NCBI GenBank assembly: GCA_964536075.1
Contig: CAZHWO010000022.1
Location: forward strand, 1-14,051
Direction of reading: 5' to 3'
DNA: 14,051 bases
Source: JAAZHK01 sp964536075
GTDB taxonomy: Bacteria > Bacillota_I > Bacilli_A > RF39 > UBA660
The position numbers and the translations under genes are program-made. The notes under the pieces were generated by a model. It did no database searches and was not told the DNA's origin. It was given only the letters and a program-made list of their open reading frames with translations. Shown in pieces: positions 1-7,819 of the stretch; within the stretch, counting starts at the first letter, position 1, and each line of letters begins with the position of its first letter.

Positions 1-566
1 AGTGGTGCATATTTTCTTATGATTTTACTTAATTCAGTATTGTCAACATTCTCTATAAATCTATTTAGTCTAAAACATATTGTTTTTACGCAAGACTCAA
101 AACTAACACCAAAGTATTCAGATATTAATAAGCATTCATCCAAATCAACTTTACCGTCTTCATTTTGATATTTATCAACCTGTTTAATTAGTTCCTTTGT
201 TGGCATAAGAAGATTAGATGCGAATTCATCAGCTTCTTTTTCAATTACATTTTTTGCACCAGAAATTGGGCAAAGAAAATTTTCACCCTTTATTTCAGTA
301 TGTAGCATAATATGTCCTAATTCATGGGCTGCTGTGAATCTTTGCCTTTTTACCGGTCTATTTGAATTAATTGAAACTATTGATTCTTTTTTTGAATCAA
401 ACAATAATAATCCTTCTAATTTATCAAAGTCTGAAAATGTTATTATTACATTTTTAGACTTTAAAATTCTAAAAGGATCAATAGGGACTGTACATTTACC
501 TTCTTTTTCTAACAATTCTTCTATTATTTTTTCGGCTGCTAGTTTTGATTTACTTATATAAGACAT
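1..566 (-). CDS. ImmA/IrrE family metallopeptidase, C-terminus cut by window edge
   Basis: Minus-strand reading frame open from an ATG at 566-564 to the left edge (188 codons visible, no stop). The zinc-protease signature HELGH is at residues 81-85, followed by EADEFASNLLMP near residue 111, where the glutamate is the expected third metal ligand. This is the classic ImmA/IrrE arrangement. Family knowledge: these cytoplasmic proteases cleave a partner HTH repressor (ImmA cuts ImmR in ICEBs1; IrrE cuts DdrO in Deinococcus). The start is decided by AAGGA five bases upstream, placed inside the last codons of the HTH gene; the HTH stop and this ATG are one base apart, so the two are translationally coupled. 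Function is inferred from motif and neighbour. The substrate is most likely the adjacent HTH protein. The extreme C-terminus is not visible. Confidence 0.93.
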   Translation of the reverse strand, partial: MSYISKSKLAAEKIIEELLEKEGKCTVPIDPFRILKSKNVIITFSDFDKLEGLLLFDSKKESIVSINSNRPVKRQRFTAAHELGHIMLHTEIKGENFLCPISGAKNVIEKEADEFASNLLMPTKELIKQVDKYQNEDGKVDLDECLLISEYFGVSFESCVKTICFRLNRFIENVDNTELSKIIRKYAP

Positions 567-567
567 C

Positions 568-879
568 TTATTCCTTATAATTATTTTTAAATTTAATCAA
601 ATTTAAAATTTCTTGTTGATCTTTTTTTGATAAAGAATCAAATCCTCTTGCAAATGCTGGCACGTTCATATTAACTTCTGTATCTTCAGAAACAATTTCT
701 TCCATACTTACTCCATATAATTTTGAAAAATTATATAATTCTTCTGATTTGATAGAACGATTATTATTTTCAATATTTACAATTGAATTTCGAGTCATAT
801 TTAAGGTGGAAGCAACTTGATCTTGTGTTAATCCCAAAAACTCTCTAGCAGCTCTTAATTTATCTCCACTTTTTTTCAT
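568..879 (-). CDS. HTH (XRE/Cro-CI type) transcriptional repressor
   Basis: 103 residues starting MKKSGDKLRAAREFLGLTQ. An HTH_3/XRE domain fills about residues 4-60 (LTQDQVASTL for the first helices, then TRNSIVNIENNNR as the recognition segment), followed by an acidic linker and a short helical tail. An ATG ten codons further upstream (909) is rejected for two reasons: it would lie upstream of the -10 box at 900-905, and the ATG at 879 has AGGTG with six bases of spacing. It is the first gene of a two-gene unit with the ImmA/IrrE protease. Family knowledge: the protein normally represses its own promoter until cleaved by the protease. A perfect inverted repeat over the -35 box (914-930) fits as its operator. 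No integrase or other phage gene is visible in the window, so I cannot say whether the pair belongs to an integrated element. Confidence 0.93.
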   Translation of the reverse strand: MKKSGDKLRAAREFLGLTQDQVASTLNMTRNSIVNIENNNRSIKSEELYNFSKLYGVSMEEIVSEDTEVNMNVPAFARGFDSLSKKDQQEILNLIKFKNNYKE

Positions 880-899
880 ATCCTTCACCTCGCAATCTA

Positions 900-928
900 A
901 TTTTATCATATTGTGTTGAATTTTTCAA
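900..928 (-). promoter_or_regulatory. Promoter of the HTH-ImmA operon
   Basis: Minus-strand -35 TTGAAA (928-923), 17-base spacer, -10 TAAAAT (905-900) with an extended TG one base before the -10. Predicted transcription start near 893, giving a leader of about 14 bases before the ATG at 879. Confidence 0.8.
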
Positions 929-930
929 CA
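914..930. promoter_or_regulatory. Probable operator: perfect 7-3-7 inverted repeat over the -35 box
   Basis: TGTTGAA (914-920), three Ts, TTCAACA (924-930) form a perfect palindrome. It covers the whole -35 hexamer of the HTH-ImmA promoter, where a bound dimeric HTH repressor would block RNA polymerase. The structure is seen directly; that the adjacent HTH protein binds it is inferred. Confidence 0.65.
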
Positions 931-1027
931 TTTTTTATATTATATGTCAAAATTTTATTTTTATACATTTACTTAGTCTATCAAAAAACTACTCATTTTT
1001 CAAAAAAACGCACCTAAAAGTGTACCT

Positions 1028-1056
1028 AAAAAAATGAAAAAGGCCGCAAAGCCTTT
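1028..1056 (-). terminator. Rho-independent terminator, second of a tandem pair
   Basis: Minus-strand stem AAAGGC (1056-1051), six-base loop, GCCTTT (1044-1039), followed by TTCATTTTTTT down to 1028. It lies downstream of the candidate small RNA and of recG and acts as a back-up stop before the HTH operon. Confidence 0.75.
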
Positions 1057-1065
1057 AATATAAAC

Positions 1066-1087
1066 AAAAATGGAGCCTCTCGGCTCC
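1066..1087 (-). terminator. Rho-independent terminator ending the minus-strand small RNA (and recG)
   Basis: Minus-strand GC-rich stem GGAGCC (1087-1082), GAGA loop, GGCTCC (1077-1072), then ATTTTTG. The U-run follows the stem only in the minus-strand direction. Confidence 0.85.
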
Positions 1088-1153
1088 TTCAGGGGGTTTT
1101 GGTTGAATCACTCTCACATTAAGATCGTAAGAGTGTCGCATGAACTACCATGC
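1066..1153 (-). ncRNA. Candidate intergenic small RNA (about 88 nt), no recognised family
   Basis: A good promoter (1160-1188) lies just past the recG stop and a strong terminator sits about 90 bases downstream, with no Shine-Dalgarno-led open frame between. The RNA would open with a GCATG/CATGC hairpin (1153-1138). Next comes a nine-pair stem (1135-1127 with 1117-1109, nine-base loop), then an unpaired stretch containing AACCAAAACCCCC (1104-1092), then the terminator. Strand is supported by the second stem: U1129 pairs with G1115 on the minus strand, but the plus strand would have an A-C mismatch there. I do not recognise it as 6S, SRP, tmRNA, a T-box or a known riboswitch. Family knowledge: C-rich unpaired stretches in Gram-positive sRNAs often pair with Shine-Dalgarno sites. 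The role here is inferred only. Confidence 0.6.
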
Positions 1154-1159
1154 ATCTTA

Positions 1160-1188
1160 ATCATAATATCTTATTACTAAAAAGTCAA
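1160..1188 (-). promoter_or_regulatory. Promoter of the candidate small RNA downstream of recG
   Basis: Minus-strand -35 TTGACT (1188-1183), exactly 17-base spacer, -10 TATGAT (1165-1160). Predicted start near 1153. It begins 12 bases past the recG stop codon. Confidence 0.75.
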
Positions 1189-1200
1189 TAATTTTTTATC

Positions 1201-3201
1201 TTAATCTTTATTTATACTGTCAATCAATCGCAATCTTATTTCATCATTCTGATATTCTTTATTATCTAAATACTCCATAGAGTCCTTCTTAGCTTGGAGT
1301 AAAATCTTATAATCTTCTTTTAAATCAGCAATTTTAAAATTTAAAGTACCACTTTGCTTGATTCCAAATAAATCACCATGACCTCTTAATTTAAAATCCT
1401 CTTCACTGATTTCAAAACCATCAGTTGTAGCTTCAATAATTGATAATCGTTTGCTATCAGTATCACTTATTAAAATACAAGTTGATTCTTTAGATCCTCT
1501 ACCAACTCTTCCTCTTAATTGATGTAAAGTTGATAAACCAAACTTAAAAGCATCAAAGATCACCATCATCGTGGCATTAGGAACATCTACCCCTACTTCA
1601 ATAACAGTTGTACTAATCAAAATATTAATTTTATTTTGTAGAAATTCCCCCATAATTAAATCTTTTTGTTCAGCCGGCATTTTACCATGAATAACGCCTA
1701 TATTATAGTTTTTACCAAAAGCCAGACTCATTTTTTCTTTTAAAACATTAATGTTCGTCAGATTATTCATATCATTTTCCTCAATTAAAGGTGCAATAAC
1801 ATATATTTGTTCCTTCCTTTGTAAGGTTTCCAGCATCATGGCTAAAATATCTTTCATTTCATCATTTTTCTTGATATAAGTTATGATAGGAATTCGGCCT
1901 TTAGGTAACTCTTTAATCGTACTAATATCCATATCTCCATAAATTGATAGAGCATAAGTTCTTGGAATAGGTGTTGCACTCATATATAAAACATCAGGGG
2001 CTACCCCTTTGTTCCGTAAAGCCATTCGTTGCATAACACCAAACCGATGTTGTTCATCTGTAACAACCAACCCTAAGTCTTTATAAGTTATCTCATCTTG
2101 AATTAAAGCATGAGTACCAACAATAATATCAATTTTTCCCTTAGCTAAATCTTCATAAAGACTATTTTTATTTTTCTTATTTAAAGAACCCGTTATTAAT
2201 TCAATACTAATATTGGGATTAATCTTCATCATTAACTCTTTAATACTATTATAATGTTGGGTAGCTAATATTTCTGTCGGTGCCATAAGAGCACTTTGGT
2301 AACCTTTTATGGCATTTAAATACATGGCAATAATCGAAACAATCGTTTTACCAGAACCAACATCTCCTTGTAATAATCTATTCATCCTTCGATTACTATT
2401 TAAATCTTTTATTATCTCTTCTAAAACATTTACTTGATCTTTTGTAAGTTCAAAAGGGACCTTTTTAATGACTTCTTGTAATTCTTCTTCGGTTATATTT
2501 CTTTTAATACCGGTATCTTCCTTTTGATGTTCTAGTTTTAAATAATTAATTTTTAACATAAAAGCAAATAATTCTTCATATTTAAGTCGCACAAGTGCTT
2601 CCTTTAATTTTTCCATATTTGGGGGATTATGAACAATATTTAAAGATGTTTTCTTATTTAAAAATTTATATTTATCCATTAAATATAAAGGAATATTATC
2701 GATTATATCCTTATGATAAAAAAGTAACGCCGTGTTAATATAAGTATTTAAGTTTTTATTAGTTAAACCACTAGTTGCGTGATAGACCGGTACTAATTTT
2801 TCTTCACTTGTAAGTAAACCAAATTGTAAATCGGCCGCGGTTATAACATTCTTCTGTTTATCATATTTGCCAATAGCAATAATATTGGTCCCTATTTTTA
2901 AGTTACTTTTTAGAAAAGCACGATTAAAAATAGAAATACCGACCGGACCATTAGCTGTTAATAAGCGAAAATTCATTTTATTAAAACCGGAGCGAAAATG
3001 TAAAAGAATGGGCATACTCTCTATTTTACCATCAATAATTGCTTTATCTTCATTTTCTAATTCATTAAGATTTGTTCGTTTAATAATATCATAGCGAAAA
3101 GGAACATGTTCCAATAGATCATTAGTTGTATAAATATTAATTTTATTAAGTAAACTAACCGTTTTCGGACCTATACCTTTAATATCTGCTACATTTCTCA
3201 T
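1201..3201 (-). CDS. recG: ATP-dependent DNA helicase RecG
   Basis: 666 residues, close to other RecG proteins (about 680-690). RecG is a cytoplasmic monomeric superfamily 2 translocase that binds branched DNA and regresses stalled forks or migrates Holliday junctions. Visible parts: an N-terminal helix-hairpin-helix-like start (VADIKGIGPKT), the OB-fold wedge domain over about residues 50-150, Walker A GDVGSGKT near residue 280, the DEQH Walker B box near 381, a GRVGRG arginine-finger/motif VI segment near 565, and the C-terminal RecG tail (SEEDFKLRGHGDLFG). GAGGA lies about ten bases before the ATG. It is flanked on both sides by candidate small RNAs, one downstream on the same strand and one divergent. 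Nothing appears broken. Confidence 0.97.
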   Translation of the reverse strand: MRNVADIKGIGPKTVSLLNKINIYTTNDLLEHVPFRYDIIKRTNLNELENEDKAIIDGKIESMPILLHFRSGFNKMNFRLLTANGPVGISIFNRAFLKSNLKIGTNIIAIGKYDKQKNVITAADLQFGLLTSEEKLVPVYHATSGLTNKNLNTYINTALLFYHKDIIDNIPLYLMDKYKFLNKKTSLNIVHNPPNMEKLKEALVRLKYEELFAFMLKINYLKLEHQKEDTGIKRNITEEELQEVIKKVPFELTKDQVNVLEEIIKDLNSNRRMNRLLQGDVGSGKTIVSIIAMYLNAIKGYQSALMAPTEILATQHYNSIKELMMKINPNISIELITGSLNKKNKNSLYEDLAKGKIDIIVGTHALIQDEITYKDLGLVVTDEQHRFGVMQRMALRNKGVAPDVLYMSATPIPRTYALSIYGDMDISTIKELPKGRIPIITYIKKNDEMKDILAMMLETLQRKEQIYVIAPLIEENDMNNLTNINVLKEKMSLAFGKNYNIGVIHGKMPAEQKDLIMGEFLQNKINILISTTVIEVGVDVPNATMMVIFDAFKFGLSTLHQLRGRVGRGSKESTCILISDTDSKRLSIIEATTDGFEISEEDFKLRGHGDLFGIKQSGTLNFKIADLKEDYKILLQAKKDSMEYLDNKEYQNDEIRLRLIDSINKD

Positions 3202-3222
3202 ACTACCACGTCCTCGGGTTAC

Positions 3223-3230
3223 ATTATACC
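3223..3230 (-). promoter_or_regulatory. recG promoter (extended -10)
   Basis: Minus-strand TATAAT (3228-3223) preceded by TGG, hence an extended -10. The -35 region 17 bases upstream is poor. Start near 3216 gives a leader of about 15 bases to the recG ATG. Confidence 0.6.
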
Positions 3231-3274
3231 ATAAATTTTCCCTTTTTAAAAGAAAAAAAATTTATTAAAAGATG

Positions 3275-3303
3275 TTGACAAATGATTGCTTATCGATTAT
3301 TAT
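3275..3303 (+). promoter_or_regulatory. Strong plus-strand promoter of a second candidate small RNA
   Basis: Consensus -35 TTGACA (3275-3280), 17-base spacer, -10 TATTAT (3298-3303). It is divergent from the recG promoter about 50 bases away. No protein-coding gene lies downstream on the plus strand, only a structured stretch and a terminator. Confidence 0.78.
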
Positions 3304-3309
3304 ATAAAT

Positions 3310-3409
3310 CACCAATCCGGAAAAAATCTAGATTGGTAGCTAGTATCACACTAGCCAACCCCTTTTTATTCTTTTTATGAAACTGTCTCAGGGGGCAGTT
3401 TCTTTTTTT
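3310..3409 (+). ncRNA. Candidate small RNA (about 100 nt) divergent from recG
   Basis: It sits between a consensus promoter and a plus-strand terminator with no Shine-Dalgarno-led frame. Hairpin 1 is CCAATC (3312-3317) with GATTGG (3331-3336). Hairpin 2 is GCTAGT (3339-3344) with ACTAGC (3350-3355), loop ATCAC. An unpaired CCAACCCC plus pyrimidine-rich tract (3355-3376) follows, then the terminator. TTGG of hairpin 1 could instead pair with CCAA at 3355-3358, so two folds compete. The layout (two hairpins, C-rich single strand, terminator) matches the candidate RNA on the other side of recG, although the sequences differ. No known family is recognised; function is unknown. Confidence 0.6.
3379..3409 (+). 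terminator. Rho-independent terminator of the plus-strand small RNA
   Basis: GAAACTGTC (3379-3387) pairs with GGCAGTTTC (3394-3402) around a TCAGGG loop, followed by seven Ts (3403-3409). The nine-pair stem contains a U-G pair at 3386/3395 that is valid only as plus-strand RNA (the minus strand would have A-C), and the T-run exists only on that side. Confidence 0.88.
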
Positions 3410-3416
3410 GTCTTTT

Positions 3417-3438
3417 AAAAGAAGGTTACCCTTCTTTT
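3417..3438. terminator. Probable terminator between convergent units
   Basis: AAAAGAAGG (3417-3425) and CCTTCTTTT (3430-3438) form a perfect nine-pair stem with loop TTAC. It overlaps the stop codon of the 313-residue protein and would end the minus-strand three-gene unit. The U-tract is part of the stem, so efficiency is uncertain. Confidence 0.5.
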
Positions 3439-4379
3439 TATTCAATATATGAATCAATATGATGAATGTTTTTATATTTTTTAATGGCCATGATCTTATC
3501 ACTATCATATAAGGTATCTGCTTCCACTAATTTATTTATTTGACTATTTTCTAAATCTAGCTCAATAATACCAAAATATCCCGCTCTTTTATTAATAAGT
3601 CTCCCAGCTCTTTCCTGATCTATTAATATTCGCAAAACTCCTTGACGATATAGTCTCCCTTGTTTCGTTTTAGTATTTAATATATATTTAGGATCTAGTT
3701 TAATAAAAATATTATTATATTTAATAAACTTTCCCTTATTTAAAATATAAACATTAACTAGGGAACCAATTTTTTTATCCTCCGCCAAAAATTCAATACC
3801 CACTATTATCTCTTCTAATTCTATAAAAGGAATACTACTCTTTAAAAGCTGCTCTCCGACTTTTTTAGTAATTAACGGCGGCATTACCGTAAAAACTTGG
3901 TAAACATTTTTCTTTAATTTATGAAGTACTTTTTCTATTAACTCCTTAGTTTTTTCTTCATTATATTGTTGATATGTTAAAGCCATATAGCCACATAAAT
4001 AAGGCATTAAATCTTCAATTCTTGAGTCATCAAAACTAACCTCAATCATAAAATCATCATTATCAACATTGTCAATGATATCTTTTATTCCCGTAAAAAA
4101 GGCTGATGACATCGTAATATCAATAATAGTATCATCATCACTTTGCTCTAAATAAATTTTGGTAAGCGTATTTAAAGCTTGTAAGAATAACCATTTAAAA
4201 TAATCGCTTTCTTGTTTAATTACTTCACTATTATTATAATATTCATAATCTAATCTATTTTTTATCTTTTTATAATTAGTTAAAAAGGAAAGTTTAAAAG
4301 TATATGAACTAGTATTATGTTCATCTATTAAAGGGATACTAGCTAAGTCAAGTTTCCTTATTTTCATTAATTCCGGCAT
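3438..4379 (-). CDS. Uncharacterised protein, translationally coupled to nifJ
   Basis: 313 residues; I do not recognise a family. The start is clear: GGAGG with six bases of spacing before ATG-CCG-GAA, with the ribosome site inside the last codons of nifJ. The gene overlaps nifJ by 32 bases in another frame, which implies co-translation. The protein looks soluble and cytoplasmic: no signal peptide or membrane span, few cysteines and no CxxC cluster, so it is unlikely to be an iron-sulfur protein. The first half is acidic and helical, with a DDDTIIDITMSSAFF stretch near residue 80 and DNVDNDD shortly after. The second half is beta-rich and basic (for example KIGSLVNVYILNKGKFIKY and GRLYRQGVLRILIDQERAG). 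Coupling suggests a role linked to the oxidoreductase or co-expression with it, but nothing in the sequence gives a mechanism. Confidence 0.88.
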   Translation of the reverse strand: MPELMKIRKLDLASIPLIDEHNTSSYTFKLSFLTNYKKIKNRLDYEYYNNSEVIKQESDYFKWLFLQALNTLTKIYLEQSDDDTIIDITMSSAFFTGIKDIIDNVDNDDFMIEVSFDDSRIEDLMPYLCGYMALTYQQYNEEKTKELIEKVLHKLKKNVYQVFTVMPPLITKKVGEQLLKSSIPFIELEEIIVGIEFLAEDKKIGSLVNVYILNKGKFIKYNNIFIKLDPKYILNTKTKQGRLYRQGVLRILIDQERAGRLINKRAGYFGIIELDLENSQINKLVEADTLYDSDKIMAIKKYKNIHHIDSYIE

Positions 4380-7300
4380 TACTTTCCTCCTTTAATTTTT
4401 CATAATAAGTATAAGTTTCTAAAGCTTCTTGTTTATTAATATCATAGAATTTATCTTTCTGGGACTTATTAATCTTATTTAAAGAATAATAACGATCTTC
4501 ATTATTTAGAAAACTAAAGTAATCCTCAAAATTAGCTTTACTATCTAATGAGAATTTTTTAGTCATAGGATTATATCTAAACAAAGGAAAATATCCTGAT
4601 AGTGTAGCTTTTCTTTCCTCTTCAATACTGCTTTCCATCCCGGTTTTTATTCCCTGATTAATACAAGGAGCATAGGCAATGATTAACGATGGACCGGGAT
4701 AATTTTTAGCTTCGACAAAAGTATTAATCGTCTGCTGCATATTAGCGCCTAGTGATACCGTACCAACATAAACATGCGGATAAGTTAACGCGATCTTTGC
4801 TAAATTTTTTCTGGTTGTTTCTTTCCCTGAACTAGTAAACTTATTTATCGAACCAATCCGACTAGATTTACTAGCTTGACCTCCGGTATTAGAATAAACT
4901 TCTGTATCAAGAACCAAAATATTGAGATCTTCATTACTAGCTAATACATGGTCAATACCATTATACCCAATATCATAGGCCCAACCATCACCGCCAACAG
5001 CAAAAATAGTCCGAGGTTTAATAAAGCTTTTTATATCAATTAGCTCTTCAAGACCGATATTATCTAAATTAGCCAGTACCTGGTTAGCGGTATCAACATT
5101 AAGATCAGATAAATAAGCTTCTAACATTTTTTTATACGGATCTTTCACCTTATCTAAGTTATCATTAATAATTTTCTTTATTCGTTCCTTCATTTTACGA
5201 TCAGCTACGACCATACCAAAACCAAACTCGGCATTGTCTTCAAATAATGAATTAGCCCAAGGAATACTATAAGCTGTCGTTGGAATACTACTAGCATAAA
5301 TAGACGAACAGCCCGTCGCATTAGCAATTACTAGGGACTCACCAAATAATTGCGTTAATAATTTTAAATAAGCTGTCTCTCCACATCCAGCACAAGCTCC
5401 CGGAAATTTAAATTTGGAATCGATAAATTGACTACCTTTCACTGTATTAATAGGCCATACTGGTTTATCGATCACTTTTTTTGCTAAATAATTATTAGCT
5501 TTATCTAATTGCTTATCAATTAAAATATTCTTATCTACTAAAGATAAAGCTTTTTCTCCTTTTTTACCAGGACAAATATTAACACATAAACCACAATTAG
5601 TACAATTATTAATATTGATGGATACGGTAAATTTTAAATCCTGATCTTTAATGTTCGCCGCTAATAAATTATCTTGCACTTCCTTCGGGGCTTTACTTAC
5701 TTCATCCTCATTTAATAAATATGGTCTAATAACCGCATGCGGGCAAACAAAGGAACACATATTACACATAATACAATTTTCTTTATGATATAAAGGAGCT
5801 TGAGGAAAAGTATCATGTTTTTCAAAGCTGGAAGATCCCCCTCTAAAGGTTCCATCGGCATTAGCGACAAAATCACTTACTTTTAAACGGTCTCCATCTA
5901 GGACTTGAATTCTTTCAAAAATACCTAGATTTTCTTTTTCTTTTTTTATGGTGATCCCATCATCTACCATAACTTCTTCTAAATAATTTAAAGCATTGTC
6001 AACTAAACTGATATTATTTTCGGTAATCGAAATATCCTTATGCTTAAAACGATCTTTAATATTATTTTTTAAGATCGTGATACTATCTTCAAAATTAGTT
6101 ATACCTAACAATTTGATAATAATCGTTTCCATAATCGTACTAATCTTGTTATTTAAATGATACTCTCTAGCCAGTTTATTAGCATCAATAATGTACAAGT
6201 GAAGACCTTTTTCTTTAATAACACGCTTATCACATGGCTCTAAGTAAGCATTAATTTCCTCTTTTGTTTGACTAGTATTAAGAATAAACATTCCCTTTTT
6301 TTGCAGATTATCAAACATTCTAAACTTCTTTAAATATATATCTTTCGTACAAACTACCATACTAGGATCTTTAACATAATAAGCTGATCTAATTATTTCT
6401 TCTTTAAAACGTAAATGACTTCGCGTCACTCCCCCACTTTTTTTCGAATCATATTGGAAATAACCCTGAACAAATAGTTTAGTATTATCACCTATTATTT
6501 TAATGATGTCTTTGGTAGCTGAAACCATCCCATCTGATCCATATCCATAGACTAATATCTCTTTAGCTTCACTAATATTTATTTCTTTTGAAGGTAATGA
6601 TTTATTAGTTACATCATCAATAATCCCAATCGTAAAACCATTAAACTTCTTTTTATTACTTAAAAATTCATAAACACTGACAATATGTCCAGGATTAGTA
6701 TCTTTACTTGATAAGCCATATCTTCCCCCATAAACATTAATGGCTAAATTATTACTTTTAATAAGATTACTAACATCTAAATATAAGGGTTCACCCATCG
6801 ATCCTGGCTCTTTAGTCCGATCTAAAACAGCGATATCCGTAACCGTTTTAGGTAAAACATCTAAGAAATATTTTTCACTAAAAGGCCGATATAAATGAAC
6901 TTCAATTAAACCTACTTTTTCGCCTTTTTCTATCAAATAATCAATAGTCTCTTTAACTGTTTCACATACTGAGCCCATTGCCACAATAATATGCTTAGCA
7001 CTTCTACTACCATAATAGTTGAATGGTTTATAATTTCTTTTGGTCATACTATTAATTTTTAACATATATTCATTAACAATATCTGGTAAATCTTCATAGT
7101 ATTTATTCTTAGCTTCCGCCATTTGAAAATATATATCATCGTTTAGAGCTGTTCCCCTTGTCACTTCATGACCAGGATATAAAGCGCGGTTACGAAAAGC
7201 GGTTAAACTTTTCTGATCAATTAACTTAGCTAATTTTTCGGTATCAATTACGTCAATTTTCTGTAATTCATGACTTGTTCTAAAGCCATCAAAAAAATTA

Positions 7301-7794
7301 AGAAACGGAATGCGACCCTTTAATGTACTTAAATAAGCTACTCCGGTAAGATCCATAACATCTTGAACACTAGAATTGGCTAAAATAGCAAAACCTGTTG
7401 CCCTAGTAGCATAAACATCTTGATGATCACCTAAAATGGATAAAGCATGTGTAGCTAAACTCCTTGAGGCCACATTAATAACGCAGGGTAATAATTCCCC
7501 TGCTATTTTATACATATTAGGAATCATTAACAGTAGCCCTTGACTAGCTGTATAGGTAGTCGTTAAACATCCTGCTTGCAGTGATCCATGTAACATTCCC
7601 GCTACCCCGGCTTCTGATTCCATAATGGAAACTTTTACTGTATCACCAAAAAAATTTTTTTCCAAAGCGCTAGCTTTTTTATCGACTAGTTCACCCATTG
7701 GTGTGGATGGCGTAATAGGATAAATACCTGCTACTTCCGTGAAATTATAGGAAACATGACTACAAGCCTCATTACCATCCATTATTTTTTTCAT
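4348..7794 (-). CDS. nifJ: Pyruvate:ferredoxin (flavodoxin) oxidoreductase, single chain
   Basis: 1148 residues, near the usual 1170-1190 for homodimeric PFOR. It converts pyruvate plus CoA to acetyl-CoA and CO2, passing electrons to ferredoxin or flavodoxin in the cytoplasm of anaerobes. Domains in order: N-terminal domain with YPITPSTPMGE near residue 25 and GHEVTRGTALNDD near 210; central linker domains; a two-cluster ferredoxin insert with CIMCNMCSFVCP near 670 and CTNCGLCVNICPG near 730; then the C-terminal thiamine-diphosphate domain. The proximal-cluster cysteines are CAGCGE (about 800), GCSSIY (about 827) and APCINQG (about 1043). The TPP-binding stretch is GDGWAYDIGYNG near 934, with YSNTGGQ after it. 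GAGGAGG lies seven bases before the ATG. It starts 25 bases after the deacetylase stop and has no clear promoter of its own. Confidence 0.97.
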   Translation of the reverse strand: MKKIMDGNEACSHVSYNFTEVAGIYPITPSTPMGELVDKKASALEKNFFGDTVKVSIMESEAGVAGMLHGSLQAGCLTTTYTASQGLLLMIPNMYKIAGELLPCVINVASRSLATHALSILGDHQDVYATRATGFAILANSSVQDVMDLTGVAYLSTLKGRIPFLNFFDGFRTSHELQKIDVIDTEKLAKLIDQKSLTAFRNRALYPGHEVTRGTALNDDIYFQMAEAKNKYYEDLPDIVNEYMLKINSMTKRNYKPFNYYGSRSAKHIIVAMGSVCETVKETIDYLIEKGEKVGLIEVHLYRPFSEKYFLDVLPKTVTDIAVLDRTKEPGSMGEPLYLDVSNLIKSNNLAINVYGGRYGLSSKDTNPGHIVSVYEFLSNKKKFNGFTIGIIDDVTNKSLPSKEINISEAKEILVYGYGSDGMVSATKDIIKIIGDNTKLFVQGYFQYDSKKSGGVTRSHLRFKEEIIRSAYYVKDPSMVVCTKDIYLKKFRMFDNLQKKGMFILNTSQTKEEINAYLEPCDKRVIKEKGLHLYIIDANKLAREYHLNNKISTIMETIIIKLLGITNFEDSITILKNNIKDRFKHKDISITENNISLVDNALNYLEEVMVDDGITIKKEKENLGIFERIQVLDGDRLKVSDFVANADGTFRGGSSSFEKHDTFPQAPLYHKENCIMCNMCSFVCPHAVIRPYLLNEDEVSKAPKEVQDNLLAANIKDQDLKFTVSININNCTNCGLCVNICPGKKGEKALSLVDKNILIDKQLDKANNYLAKKVIDKPVWPINTVKGSQFIDSKFKFPGACAGCGETAYLKLLTQLFGESLVIANATGCSSIYASSIPTTAYSIPWANSLFEDNAEFGFGMVVADRKMKERIKKIINDNLDKVKDPYKKMLEAYLSDLNVDTANQVLANLDNIGLEELIDIKSFIKPRTIFAVGGDGWAYDIGYNGIDHVLASNEDLNILVLDTEVYSNTGGQASKSSRIGSINKFTSSGKETTRKNLAKIALTYPHVYVGTVSLGANMQQTINTFVEAKNYPGPSLIIAYAPCINQGIKTGMESSIEEERKATLSGYFPLFRYNPMTKKFSLDSKANFEDYFSFLNNEDRYYSLNKINKSQKDKFYDINKQEALETYTYYEKLKEESNAGINENKET

Positions 7795-7819
7795 GCCTTT
7801 TCCTCCTCTTTTTTATCGA

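Noticed and set aside
334..561. 75-codon plus-strand frame antisense to the ImmA/IrrE gene
   Set aside because: Exact shadow of a gene with an intact HELGH motif and a coupled ribosome site on the other strand.
1009..1034. Repeated CACCTAAAA/TACCTAAAA next to the HTH operon, considered as an attachment-site edge of a mobile element
   Set aside because: Too short and AT-rich, and there is no integrase and no second copy at a plausible other end within the window.
1121..1150. Ten-codon frame MVVHATLLRS inside the small RNA downstream of recG, considered as a leader peptide
   Set aside because: No Shine-Dalgarno, the start lies within the first hairpin a few bases from the predicted transcript start, and no gene follows that it could control.
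3290..3508. 72-codon minus-strand open frame between recG and the 313-residue gene
   Set aside because: It overlaps the end of the 313-residue gene in another frame, covers the strong plus-strand promoter, hairpins and terminator, and has no ribosome site.
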